Shown: piece after piece, positions 1 to 8,786 of the stretch
How positions within the stretch are numbered: the stretch's first letter is position 1
Layout: every line of letters begins with the position of its first letter
DNA from: RBG-16-66-20 sp052386675
GTDB lineage: Bacteria > Pseudomonadota > Gammaproteobacteria > Burkholderiales > SG8-39
Direction of reading: 5' to 3'
Length of the DNA stretch: 64,000 bases
Assembly: GCA_052386675.1 (NCBI GenBank)
Contig: JBQTJX010000039.1
Coordinates: 1-64,000 of the forward strand
The notes under the pieces: model-generated
Told to the model about the DNA's origin: nothing
What the model saw: only the letters and a program-made list of their open reading frames with translations
Databases searched by the model: none
Position numbers and translations under genes: made by a program

Positions 1-825
<825 letters not shown>

Positions 826-846
826 GTTGCCGGTTTTTTCCGCAGG

Positions 847-874
847 TTTGATTTTTCGCCGGGGAACCCCTAAC
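847..874 (+). promoter_or_regulatory. Possible heat-shock (sigma-32 type) promoter of lon
   Basis: TTTGATT at 847-853 and CCCCTAAC at 867-874 are separated by 13 bases. This resembles the sigma-32 arrangement (CTTGAAA, 13-15 bases, CCCCATNT), and lon is a classic heat-shock gene. The same CCCCTA also forms a 6-bp stem with TAGGGG at 876-881 (loop ACG). The -35 match is imperfect, so this is an inference from motif and gene identity. Confidence 0.4.
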
Positions 875-918
875 GTAGGGGAGCGTCCTACGGTGTAGTC
901 GCCTACCCAGAGGCCCTC

Positions 919-3375
919 ATGTCCGAAACCGCACTTCCAGGTACACCAGGCACGCCCGCTTCCCCTCCTGCCGGCGCAGCCACCCAGTACCCGCTGCTGC
1001 CCCTGCGGGACGTGGTGGTGTTCCCCCACATGGTGATCCCCCTCTTCGTCGGGCGGCCCAAGTCCATCAAGGCCATGGAAACCGCCATGGAGACCGGCAA
1101 GTCCATCCTGCTGGTGGCTCAGCGCTCGGCGGCCAAGGACGACCCCTCGCCCGAGGACATGCACGAGATCGGCTGCATTTCCAGCATCCTGCAGATGCTC
1201 AAGCTGCCCGACGGCACGGTGAAGGTGCTGGTCGAGGGCGGCACCCGCGCCCGGATATCGGGGGTGACAGACCTGCGAACCCACTGGGTAGCTGAAGCGA
1301 CCGCGATCCCGGTCGAGTCCGCGCCGCCCCCCGAAGTGGAGGCGATGCGTCGCGCCCTGCTGTCGGCCTTCGACCAGTACGTCAAGTTGAACAAGAAGAT
1401 CCCGCCCGAGATCTTGACCTCGCTCTCGGGCATCGACGACGGCGGCCGGCTGGCCGACACCGTCGCCGCGCACCTGCCGCTCAAGCTGGAGCAGAAGCAG
1501 CAGGTGCTGGAGATGTTCACCGTCAAGGGGCGGCTGGAGCACCTGCTCAGCCAGCTGGAGACCGAGATCGACATCCTGCAGGTGGAGAAGCGCATCCGCG
1601 GCCGCGTCAAGCGCCAGATGGAGAAGAGCCAGCGCGAGTATTACCTGAACGAGCAGGTCAAGGCGATCCAGAAGGAGCTGGGCGAGGGCGAGGAGGGCGC
1701 CGACCTGGAGGAGATGGACAAGCGCATCCGCAAGGCGCACATGCCCAAGGACGCGCGCAAGAAGGCCGAGGCCGAGCTGAAGAAGTTGAAGCTCATGTCG
1801 CCGATGTCGGCCGAGGCTACGGTGGTGCGCAACTACATCGAGACCCTGGTCAACCTGCCCTGGCGCAAGCGTTCCAAGATCTCCAAGGACATCAAGCAGG
1901 CGCAGGCAGTGCTGGACAAGGACCACTACGGCCTGGAGAAGGTGAAGGAACGCATCGTCGAGTACCTGGCCGTGCAGACGCGCGTCGACAAGATGAAGGC
2001 GCCGATCCTGTGCCTGGTGGGTGCGCCGGGCGTGGGCAAGACCTCCCTGGGCCAGTCCATCGCCAAGGCCACCAACCGCAAGTTCGTGCGCATGTCGCTG
2101 GGCGGGGTGCGCGACGAAGCCGAGGTGCGCGGCCACCGCCGCACCTACATCGGCTCCATGCCGGGCAAGATCCTGCAGAACATGAGCAAGGTCGGCGTGC
2201 GCAACCCGCTGTTCCTGCTCGATGAAGTGGACAAGCTGGGCCAGGACTGGCGCGGCGACCCGTCCTCGGCGCTGCTCGAAGTGCTGGACCCGGAGCAGAA
2301 CCACAGCTTCACGGACCACTACATCGAGGTCGAGTACGACCTGTCGGAGGTGATGTTCATCGCCACCGCCAACACCCTTAACATCCCGGCGCCGCTGCTT
2401 GACCGCATGGAGGTCATCCGGCTCTCGGGCTACACCGAGGACGAGAAGCTCAACATCGCCCTGCAGTACCTGCTCTCGAAGCAGATGCAGAACACCGGCC
2501 TCAAGGAAGGCGAGCTGTCGGTGAACGAGGCCGCGCTGCGCGACGTCGTGCGCTACTACACCCGGGAGGCCGGCGTGCGCAGCCTGGAGCGCGAGATCTC
2601 CAAGATCTGCCGCAAGGCGGTCAAGCAACTGCTGACCGACAAGCAGGAGAAGGAAGGAAAAGTGAAGCGGATCGTGGTGACGCCACGCAACCTCGACAAG
2701 TTCCTCGGCGTGCGCAAGTACAGCTTCGGCATGGCTGAGAAGAACAACCAGGTCGGCCAGGTGACCGGCCTCGCCTGGACCGAGGTGGGCGGCGAACTGC
2801 TCACCATCGAGACCGTGACCATGCCCGGCAAGGGCAAGACCATCACCACCGGCAAGCTGGGCGAGGTGATGCAGGAGTCCATCCAGGCCGCGCTGTCTGT
2901 GGTGCGCAGCCGATCGAGGAAGCTGGGCGTGAACGAGGACTTCTACCAGAAGAATGACCTCCACATCCACCTGCCTGAAGGCGCGACGCCCAAGGACGGG
3001 CCCAGCGCCGGAATCGGCATCGCCACTGCCATGGTTTCCGTGCTCACCGGCATCCCGGTGCGTGCGGATGTCGCCATGACCGGCGAGATCACGCTGCGCG
3101 GCGAGGTGCTGGCGATCGGCGGCCTGAAGGAAAAGCTGCTGGCGGCGCACCGCGGAGGCATCAAGACGGTGCTGATCCCGGAGGAGAACGTGAAGGACCT
3201 CACCGAGATCCCGGACAACGTCAAGAACCGGCTCGAGATCATTCCGGTGAAGTGGGTGGACCAGGTGCTGGAGCGGGCGCTGGAGCGCCAGCCCGAGCCG
3301 CTGCCCGCGCTGGAAGTCGCGCCCCTGGCCGCGGCGGATGTCGCCAAGCCCGGGACCGCGGCGGTCAAGCACTGA
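919..3375 (+). CDS. lon: Lon, ATP-dependent serine protease
   Basis: An 818-residue cytoplasmic AAA+ protease that degrades misfolded and regulatory proteins. It has the full LonA layout: an N-terminal substrate-binding domain (about residues 22-220), a coiled-coil segment rich in K/E (about 220-290), an AAA+ domain with Walker A GAPGVGKTS (Lys374) and Walker B LFLLDEVDKL, and the C-terminal peptidase domain. The catalytic dyad is Ser696 (in PKDGPSAG) and Lys739 (second Lys of GGLKEK), matching Ser679/Lys722 of E. coli Lon. A Pro/Ala-rich tail follows the protease domain. hupB starts 9 bases after the stop, so the two are probably co-transcribed. The ATG start is preceded by a Pro/Ala-rich leader of about 20 residues before the conserved YPLLPLRDVVVFP. 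Confidence 0.98.
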   Translation: MSETALPGTPGTPASPPAGAATQYPLLPLRDVVVFPHMVIPLFVGRPKSIKAMETAMETGKSILLVAQRSAAKDDPSPEDMHEIGCISSILQMLKLPDGTVKVLVEGGTRARISGVTDLRTHWVAEATAIPVESAPPPEVEAMRRALLSAFDQYVKLNKKIPPEILTSLSGIDDGGRLADTVAAHLPLKLEQKQQVLEMFTVKGRLEHLLSQLETEIDILQVEKRIRGRVKRQMEKSQREYYLNEQVKAIQKELGEGEEGADLEEMDKRIRKAHMPKDARKKAEAELKKLKLMSPMSAEATVVRNYIETLVNLPWRKRSKISKDIKQAQAVLDKDHYGLEKVKERIVEYLAVQTRVDKMKAPILCLVGAPGVGKTSLGQSIAKATNRKFVRMSLGGVRDEAEVRGHRRTYIGSMPGKILQNMSKVGVRNPLFLLDEVDKLGQDWRGDPSSALLEVLDPEQNHSFTDHYIEVEYDLSEVMFIATANTLNIPAPLLDRMEVIRLSGYTEDEKLNIALQYLLSKQMQNTGLKEGELSVNEAALRDVVRYYTREAGVRSLEREISKICRKAVKQLLTDKQEKEGKVKRIVVTPRNLDKFLGVRKYSFGMAEKNNQVGQVTGLAWTEVGGELLTIETVTMPGKGKTITTGKLGEVMQESIQAALSVVRSRSRKLGVNEDFYQKNDLHIHLPEGATPKDGPSAGIGIATAMVSVLTGIPVRADVAMTGEITLRGEVLAIGGLKEKLLAAHRGGIKTVLIPEENVKDLTEIPDNVKNRLEIIPVKWVDQVLERALERQPEPLPALEVAPLAAADVAKPGTAAVKH

Positions 3376-3384
3376 GGCGCGGCC

Positions 3385-3657
3385 ATGAACAAGTCGGACC
3401 TGATCGAGCACATCGCCCAGTCGGCGGAAATATCGCGCTCGGCCGCCGAGCGTGCCGTGGACGCCACCATTGCGGCCGTGAAATCAAGCCTGAAAAAGGG
3501 CGACGAGGTCACGCTGGTGGGTTTCGGCACCTTCTACGTGGCGAGTCGGGAGGCCCGCGCAGGGCGCAATCCCCGCACCGGGGAGGCCCTGAGCATCAAG
3601 GCCGCGAAAATTCCCCGTTTCCGCGCTGGCAAGGCGCTCAAGGACGCGATAAACTAG
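3385..3657 (+). CDS. hupB: DNA-binding protein HU
   Basis: A 90-residue HU/IHF-family histone-like protein, exactly the usual length. It binds and bends DNA non-specifically as a dimer. The start MNKSDLIEHIAQ, the core VTLVGFGTFYVA and the DNA-binding arm GRNPRTGE followed by KIPRFRAGKALKDAIN are all canonical. It lies 9 bases downstream of lon, the lon-hupB arrangement common in proteobacteria. Spacing suggests a shared transcript; two tRNA genes follow. There is no IHF-specific signature, so HU (beta type) is the better call. Confidence 0.97.
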   Translation: MNKSDLIEHIAQSAEISRSAAERAVDATIAAVKSSLKKGDEVTLVGFGTFYVASREARAGRNPRTGEALSIKAAKIPRFRAGKALKDAIN

Positions 3658-3680
3658 CGCCCCTCTCAAAAAGGGGCGGG

Positions 3681-3717
3681 GCGACACCTGCATAGGGGTG
3701 TGCGACACCGGTGTCGC
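3681..3717. repeat. GCGACACC repeat cluster upstream of tRNA-Val
   Basis: The octamer GCGACACC occurs directly at 3681-3688 and 3702-3709, and inverted at 3710-3717. The last two copies form a perfect 16-bp palindrome (3702-3717) that ends 2 bases before the tRNA. Just upstream, CGCCCC (3658-3663) can pair with GGGGCG (3673-3678). There is no T-run after either hairpin, so a simple terminator is not supported. It could be a processing or regulatory structure between hupB and the tRNAs. Confidence 0.5.
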
Positions 3718-3719
3718 GG

Positions 3720-3795
3720 GGGTGCTTAGCTCAGCTGGCAGAGCGTCGCTCTTACACGGCGAATGTCGGCGGTTCGATCCCGTCAGCACCCACCA
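3720..3795 (+). tRNA. tRNA-Val (anticodon TAC)
   Basis: A 76-base cloverleaf including encoded CCA. The acceptor stem GGGTGCT pairs with AGCACCC. The D-arm GCTC/GAGC, the anticodon loop CTTACAC (anticodon TAC, valine GTA/GTG) and the T-arm with TTCGATC are all present. It lies 62 bases after hupB and 35 bases before tRNA-Asp, so the two tRNAs are probably processed from one transcript. Confidence 0.97.
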
Positions 3796-3830
3796 GCAGC
3801 CCGGCCGGAATAGCGGTTTTTGTTCAGATT

Positions 3831-3907
3831 GGAGCGGTAGTTCAGTTGGTTAGAATACCGGCCTGTCACGCCGGGGGTCGCGGGTTCGAGTCCCGTCCGC
3901 TCCGCCA
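3831..3907 (+). tRNA. tRNA-Asp (anticodon GTC)
   Basis: A 77-base cloverleaf with encoded CCA. The acceptor stem GGAGCGG pairs with CCGCTCC. The anticodon loop CTGTCAC gives anticodon GTC (aspartate) and the T-loop is TTCGAGT. The discriminator base is G. It sits between tRNA-Val and ppiD, 32 bases before the ppiD start. Confidence 0.97.
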
Positions 3908-3939
3908 ACCATTTTCCTCCCGGATCCTCCAGGGCTGAA

Positions 3940-5805
3940 ATGTTCGACTTCGTCACCAAGCACAAGCGCATCCTCCAGGTATTCCTGGTGCTGTGCCTCG
4001 TGCCGTTCGCGTTCTTCGGCCTCGAGTCCTACACCCGCGCCGTCGGCGGCCGCGATGTGGTCGCCGAGGTCGAGGGCAGCCCGATCAGCCGCCGCGAGCT
4101 GGAGGACGCCCTGCGCGAGCAGATGGAGCGCCTGCAGCAGATGTTCGGCCGCGACTTCGACCCGGCCTCGGTGGACACGCCCGATTTCCGCCAGCGCATC
4201 CTGGACGCGCTGATCGCCGACCGCATCGTCACCCTGGAGGTGGCGCGCAGCAACATGGTCCTGAGCCGCGAGGCGGTGATCGCGGAGATCATGCTCGCGC
4301 CCGAGTTCCAGGAGGACGGCAAGTTCTCCGCCGAGCGTTACGCCGGCTGGCTGCGCACGCGCAACCAGTCGGACGCGGCCAATGTCGAGACGCTGCGGGT
4401 GCAGGCGCCGGCCTCGCGCCTGTTGTCGTCCATTTCCGCGACCGCGATCCAGCCGCGGCAGGTCGCCGAGCGCCTGTTGCAGCTGGAAGGCCAGCGCCGT
4501 GAGGTGAGCGAAGCCTCCTTCGCGCCCGAGGCCTATGCGGCCCAGGTCAAGGTCGACGAGGCGGCGCTCAAGGCCTACTACGATGCGAATCCGGACGAGT
4601 TCAAGGTCGCAGAGCGCGTGCGCGTGGAGTACCTGGTGCTGTCGGCCGAGGACCTCGCGCGCGGTGAGGCCGTGGGCGAAGCGGAGCTGAAGCAAGCCTA
4701 TGACGAGCGACTCGCCGCCGGCAAGCTGGGCGTGGCCGAGCAGCGGCGCGCCAGCCACATCCTGGTGAAGACCAGGGAGGAGGCCGAGAAGATCCTGGCC
4801 GAGGCGAAGAAAGCGCCGCAGCGCTTCGCCGACCTGGCGAAGAAGCATTCGCAGGACACCGGCTCGGCGGAGAAGGGCGGCGACCTCGGGTTCTTCGCTG
4901 CCGGCGACATGGTCAAGCCCTTCGCCGAGGCGGTGTTCGCCATGACACCGAACGAGATCGCGGGCCCGGTGCAATCCGAGTTCGGTTTCCATGTCATCCG
5001 CCTGTCCGGCGTCCAGCCCGGCAAGGTGCGCGGCTTCGAGGACCTGAAGGCGGAACTGTCCGCCGACCTGGGCAAGCAAAAGGCGGGACAGAAGTTCGCC
5101 GAGTCCGCAGAGGGCTTCAACAACCTGGTCTACGAGCAGTCCGACAGCCTGAAGCCCGCCGCCGAGCGCTACAAGCTCAAGCCGCAGGCGAGTGGCTGGA
5201 TCTCGAAGGGCGGTTCGGCCGAGGGCGTGCTGAATCACCCGAAGCTGCTCGCTGCGCTGTTCTCCTCCGACGCCATCCAGCAGCGGCGCAACACCGACGC
5301 CATCGAGGTGTCGCGTGGCACGCTGGTGGCGGCGCGCGTCGTGGACCACCAGCCCGCGACCCAGCGCAAGTTCGAGGAGGTGCGCGCCGAGGTCGAGGCG
5401 CGCGTGAAGCGCCGGGAAGCGGCCGCCCTGGCGCGCAAGGATGGTGCCGCGAAGCTCGTGCAGGCCAGGTCCGGCGGCGATGCCGGCCTGAAGTGGAGCG
5501 CGCCGGTGCAGGTGTCACGGCGCGCCTCTGCCGGCCTGTCGCCGGACGCGCTGCGCCAGGTGCTTTCCGCCGACGCCTCGAAACTTCCCGCCTACGTTGG
5601 CGTAGACCGCGGCGACCGCGGTTACGTCATTTACCGGCTGGTTCGCGTGCTGGAGCCGGATCCGGTGCCGCAAGAGCAGAAGAACGAGGAACTGGCCCGG
5701 CTTGACCGCCAGGCCGGCGCCGCACAGGTGGACGCCTACGTCGCCGGCCTGCGCGCGCGGGCCAAGGTCGAGATCAACAAGGCGCAGCTCGAGAAGAAGC
5801 AGTAG
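3940..5805 (+). CDS. ppiD: PpiD-like membrane-anchored periplasmic chaperone / peptidyl-prolyl isomerase
   Basis: A 621-residue protein with one N-terminal membrane helix (about residues 11-28) after a short basic cytoplasmic tail, then a SurA-like chaperone region (about 40-240). A parvulin (rotamase) domain begins near residue 268 (RASHILVKTREEAEKIL) and runs to FGFHVIRLSG near 355. A long C-terminal chaperone segment completes the layout. PpiD sits at the SecYEG exit and helps fold outer-membrane and periplasmic proteins. Length and domain order match E. coli PpiD (623 residues). It follows tRNA-Asp directly and is followed convergently by fabI after 36 bases. Confidence 0.95.
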   Translation: MFDFVTKHKRILQVFLVLCLVPFAFFGLESYTRAVGGRDVVAEVEGSPISRRELEDALREQMERLQQMFGRDFDPASVDTPDFRQRILDALIADRIVTLEVARSNMVLSREAVIAEIMLAPEFQEDGKFSAERYAGWLRTRNQSDAANVETLRVQAPASRLLSSISATAIQPRQVAERLLQLEGQRREVSEASFAPEAYAAQVKVDEAALKAYYDANPDEFKVAERVRVEYLVLSAEDLARGEAVGEAELKQAYDERLAAGKLGVAEQRRASHILVKTREEAEKILAEAKKAPQRFADLAKKHSQDTGSAEKGGDLGFFAAGDMVKPFAEAVFAMTPNEIAGPVQSEFGFHVIRLSGVQPGKVRGFEDLKAELSADLGKQKAGQKFAESAEGFNNLVYEQSDSLKPAAERYKLKPQASGWISKGGSAEGVLNHPKLLAALFSSDAIQQRRNTDAIEVSRGTLVAARVVDHQPATQRKFEEVRAEVEARVKRREAAALARKDGAAKLVQARSGGDAGLKWSAPVQVSRRASAGLSPDALRQVLSADASKLPAYVGVDRGDRGYVIYRLVRVLEPDPVPQEQKNEELARLDRQAGAAQVDAYVAGLRARAKVEINKAQLEKKQ

Positions 5806-5841
5806 CGCGGCGGTCCTGACGCGCCCCGTGGACCGGCGCCG

Positions 5842-6639
5842 CTACTCGCCGCCGATTCCGCCGATTCCGCCGATTACCCGGTTGAAGCCGCCGTCCACGT
5901 AGATCACCTCCCCGGTGATGCCGGAGGCAAGGTCCGAGAGCAGGAATGCCGCCGCGTTGCCGACATCGTCGATGGTCATGTTCCGCCGCAGCGGCGCGTT
6001 CTCCTCGACGAACTTCAGGATCTTGCCGAAACCCGCGATCCCGGAGGCCGCGAGCGTCTTGATCGGGCCGGCGGAAATTGCGTTGGTGCGGATGCCCATC
6101 GGCCCCAGGTTGGCCGCGAGGTAGCGCACCGCGGCCTCCAGGCTGGCCTTGGCGAGCCCCATGGTGTTGTAGTGGGGCACCACGCGTTCGGAACCGAGAT
6201 AGGACAAGGTCAGCACCGAAGCCTTGCGACCCTGCATCAGGGGCAGCAGCGCCTTGGCGAGCGCCGGCAGGCTGTAGACGGAAATGTCATGCGCCTCGCG
6301 GAACGCCTCCCGCGACAAGCCGTCGAGGAGTTCGCCGGAAATCGCCTCGCGCTGCGCGAAGGCGATGGCGTGCACCAGTCCGTCCAGCCCGTCCCAGCGC
6401 TCGCGCAGGGCAGGGGCGAGGGCCGCGATCTCGGCGTCGCTCGCCACGTCGCAGGGCAGCACCAGCGTGGCGCCGAAATCGGCCGCCAGTTCGGTGACGC
6501 GCTCCCTGAAGCGCTCGCCGGCGTAGGTGAAGGCGAGTTCAGCGCCTTCGCGATGCGCCGCGCGGGCGATGCCGTAGGCGATGGACCGGCTGCTGAGCAC
6601 GCCGGTGACGAGGATCTTTCTGCCGCTGAGGAATCCCAT
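5842..6639 (-). CDS. fabI: Enoyl-[acyl-carrier-protein] reductase (NADH), FabI
   Basis: A 265-residue SDR-fold enzyme that reduces enoyl-ACP in the last step of each fatty-acid elongation cycle; it is the target of triclosan-type inhibitors. Family marks are the start MGFLSGRKILVTGVLSSRSIAYGIA, the catalytic Tyr-x6-Lys in HYNTMGLAK, and NAISAGPIKTLAASGI. The C-terminus VDGGFNRVIGG continues into a short Gly/Ile repeat (GGIGGIGGE) encoded by a 9-bp tandem repeat. The ATG at 6639 is chosen because the protein aligns from there and a perfect TATAAT lies 6 bases upstream. The gene diverges from the Yej-like binding-protein gene with 21 bases between start codons. Confidence 0.97.
   Translation of the reverse strand: MGFLSGRKILVTGVLSSRSIAYGIARAAHREGAELAFTYAGERFRERVTELAADFGATLVLPCDVASDAEIAALAPALRERWDGLDGLVHAIAFAQREAISGELLDGLSREAFREAHDISVYSLPALAKALLPLMQGRKASVLTLSYLGSERVVPHYNTMGLAKASLEAAVRYLAANLGPMGIRTNAISAGPIKTLAASGIAGFGKILKFVEENAPLRRNMTIDDVGNAAAFLLSDLASGITGEVIYVDGGFNRVIGGIGGIGGE
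5851..5877. repeat. 9-bp tandem repeat (three units) in the 3' end of fabI
   Basis: GCCGATTCC, GCCGATTCC and GCCGATTAC follow one another on the plus strand. They lie inside fabI and encode the Ile-Gly-Gly repeats of its C-terminal tail. Gain or loss of a unit would keep the frame. Confidence 0.9.
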
Positions 6640-6645
6640 GCGGGC

Positions 6646-6653
6646 ATTATACT
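6646..6653. promoter_or_regulatory. Overlapping divergent -10 boxes for fabI and the Yej-like operon
   Basis: On the minus strand a perfect TATAAT (6651-6646) ends 6 bases before the fabI ATG. On the plus strand TATACT (6648-6653) ends 7 bases before the ATG at 6661. The two boxes share four bases. With normal -10 spacing both transcripts would begin at or next to the start codon. No convincing -35 is visible for either direction. Confidence 0.5.
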
Positions 6654-6660
6654 TTCCCGC

Positions 6661-8784
6661 ATGCGCGCGATCCTGAATGCGGTGCTGGTGCTGGGCGCGT
6701 TGCTGCACGCGGGGTGCGCGGAGGTCTGGAACGACCCCTATCCGGCGCCGGCGCGCGGCGAGCGAGTCCTGTACTCGGTGTTTTCCGAGCGCCCAAAGCA
6801 CCTCGACCCGGCCCAGTCCTACGCCACGGACGAGTCCCAGTTCACCATGCAGGTATACGAACCGGTGCTGCAGTACCACTACCTAAAGCGTCCCTACGAG
6901 CTCATTCCGAATACCGCCGTGGCGCTGCCCGAGCCGCGCATCGAGCGTCGCGGCGGGGAGACCGTGAGCGTCTACGAGATCCGCATCAAGCCGGGGATCC
7001 GCTTCCAGCCGCACCCGGCCTTCGTCCCGGCCAACCTCGCGCTGGACCGGCGGCAGGTCGATGCGCTGGAGAACCCCTACCAGCTCGCCCTCGGCACGCG
7101 CGAGCTCACGGCCGACGACTATGTCTACCAGATCAAGCGCCTCGCGCATCCGCAGCTGCACGTGCCGATCTTCGGCCTGATGTCGGAGTACATCGTCGGC
7201 CTGAAGGCGTATGCGGAGATGCTGAAGCAGGCGGCGCGCCCGGGCGAGTGGCTGGACCTGCGCCGGCATCCGCTGCCCGGGGTGGAGCGCGTGGACGCGC
7301 ATACTTACCGCGTCATCCTCAAGGGCCGCTACCCGCAGTTCCAGTACTGGCTGGCGATGCATTTCTTCTCGCCTATTCCCTGGGAGGCAGAGCAGTTCTT
7401 CCATCAGCCTGGCATGGCGGAGAAGAACTTCTCGCTCGACTGGTGGCCGGTGGGCACCGGGCCCTACATGCTGGTCGAGAACAACCCCAACGCACGCATG
7501 ACGCTGGCGCGCAACCCGAACTTCCGCGGCGAAGCCTATCCGTCGCAGGGCGAGTCGGGCGATGCCGAGGCGGGGTTGCTCGCGGACGCAGGCAAGGTGA
7601 TGCCCTTCATTGACAAGGCGGTGTACACGCGGGAGAAGGAGGCAATCCCCCTGTGGAACAAGTTCCTGCAGGGCTACTACGACAGTTCGGGCATCAGCTC
7701 GGACAACTTCGACCAGGCAGTCCGCATTTCGCTGGAAGGCGAGCCCGGCCTGTCGCCGGAGATGGAGGCGAACGGCATCCGCATGGAAACCTCGGTCGAG
7801 CCCACGGTGTTTTATCTGGGCGCCAACTGGCTCGATCCGGTGGTGGGCGGCGCCATGGGAGGCGCTGCGGCGGAACGCGCGCGCAAGCTGCGCCAGGCCC
7901 TGGCGATCGCCATCGACTGGGAAGAGTACCTGCAGGTGTTTGCCAACGGGCGCGGGGTGCCATCGCACGGACCGATCGCGCCAGGCCTGTTCGGCTACCG
8001 GGACGGCGCGAAGGGGATCAACCCGCTGACGCATGAATGGAAGGACGGCAAGGCGGTGCGCCGGCCGCTGGAGGCGGCGAAGAAGCTGCTCGCCGAGGCG
8101 GGCTATCCGGACGGGCGCGACGCCCGCACCGGGCAGCCGCTGGTCCTGAACCTGGACACCACCACGCGCGGCCCGGGTGACAAGGCGCTGATGGACTGGT
8201 GGCGCAAGCAGTTCGCGCGGCTGTCGATCCAGTTCGAGCCGCGCCAGACGGACTGGAACCGGTTCCAGGAAAAGCTGAGGAAGGGCAACACCCAGCTCTT
8301 CATGGTCGGCTGGCGCGCCGACTACCCGGACCCGGAGAATTTCCTGTTCCTGCTGAACGGTGCGCAGGCGAGGGCGAAGACGCAGGGTGAGAACGCCTCC
8401 AACTACAGCAACCCGGAGTACGACGCGCTGTTCACGCAGGTGCGGCACATGGCGAACACGCCGGAGCGCCAGCAGCTCATCGACCGGATGATCGACCTCT
8501 TCCGCCGCGACGCGCCCTGGATCGGCGGCTTCCACCGCAAGACCTTCGGCCTGTACCACGGCTGGCTCGGCAACGTGAAGCCGAACGAAATGGCCGACAA
8601 CAAGCTGAAGTACCTGAAGCTGGATCCCGACCGGCGCGCGGCCATGCGCCTCGCCTGGAATCGTCCGGTGCTGTGGCCGGTGCTGCTCGGACTCCTGCTC
8701 CTGGCCGGGGCGATCGTCCCGGCTTGGCTCGCCTACCGGCGGCGCGAGCGCATGGCGGCCCGTCCCGTTCCTGCAGGAGGTTGA
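6661..8784 (+). CDS. YejA-like peptide ABC transporter binding lipoprotein with a C-terminal membrane helix
   Basis: A 707-residue family-5 extracellular binding protein, first gene of a Yej-like importer operon. The N-terminus has a lipoprotein signal with lipobox LHAGC (Cys19). The SBP_bac_5 body runs to about residue 660, with motifs such as HLDPAQSYATDESQF, WPVGTGPYML and VGWRADYPDPENFL. The last 45 residues are unusual: a hydrophobic helix (about 671-690, VLLGLLLLAGAIVPAWLAY) followed by RRRERMAARP, which predicts a membrane anchor with a cytoplasmic basic tail. E. coli YejA is about 100 residues shorter. The ATG at 6661 is supported by the signal peptide and a -10 box just upstream. The PH-domain gene starts 2 bases after the stop. 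Confidence 0.88.
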   Translation: MRAILNAVLVLGALLHAGCAEVWNDPYPAPARGERVLYSVFSERPKHLDPAQSYATDESQFTMQVYEPVLQYHYLKRPYELIPNTAVALPEPRIERRGGETVSVYEIRIKPGIRFQPHPAFVPANLALDRRQVDALENPYQLALGTRELTADDYVYQIKRLAHPQLHVPIFGLMSEYIVGLKAYAEMLKQAARPGEWLDLRRHPLPGVERVDAHTYRVILKGRYPQFQYWLAMHFFSPIPWEAEQFFHQPGMAEKNFSLDWWPVGTGPYMLVENNPNARMTLARNPNFRGEAYPSQGESGDAEAGLLADAGKVMPFIDKAVYTREKEAIPLWNKFLQGYYDSSGISSDNFDQAVRISLEGEPGLSPEMEANGIRMETSVEPTVFYLGANWLDPVVGGAMGGAAAERARKLRQALAIAIDWEEYLQVFANGRGVPSHGPIAPGLFGYRDGAKGINPLTHEWKDGKAVRRPLEAAKKLLAEAGYPDGRDARTGQPLVLNLDTTTRGPGDKALMDWWRKQFARLSIQFEPRQTDWNRFQEKLRKGNTQLFMVGWRADYPDPENFLFLLNGAQARAKTQGENASNYSNPEYDALFTQVRHMANTPERQQLIDRMIDLFRRDAPWIGGFHRKTFGLYHGWLGNVKPNEMADNKLKYLKLDPDRRAAMRLAWNRPVLWPVLLGLLLLAGAIVPAWLAYRRRERMAARPVPAGG

Positions 8785-8786
8785 TC

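Noticed and set aside
3720..3907. tRNA-associated integration site
   Set aside because: No integrase gene or duplicated tRNA 3' end was found in the window; the octamer repeats lie 5' of the tRNA.
3850..5349. A 499-codon open frame on the strand opposite ppiD
   Set aside because: It is His/Arg/Leu-rich with no domain, and it lies over a well-supported gene; high GC content opens antisense frames. The same holds for long frames opposite the Yej-like binding protein (6883-8559), the dual ATPase (11353-13065), mltD (14425-15795) and pyrG (51680-53671).
5851..5877. CRISPR-like repeat
   Set aside because: Units are 9 bases without spacers and lie inside fabI.
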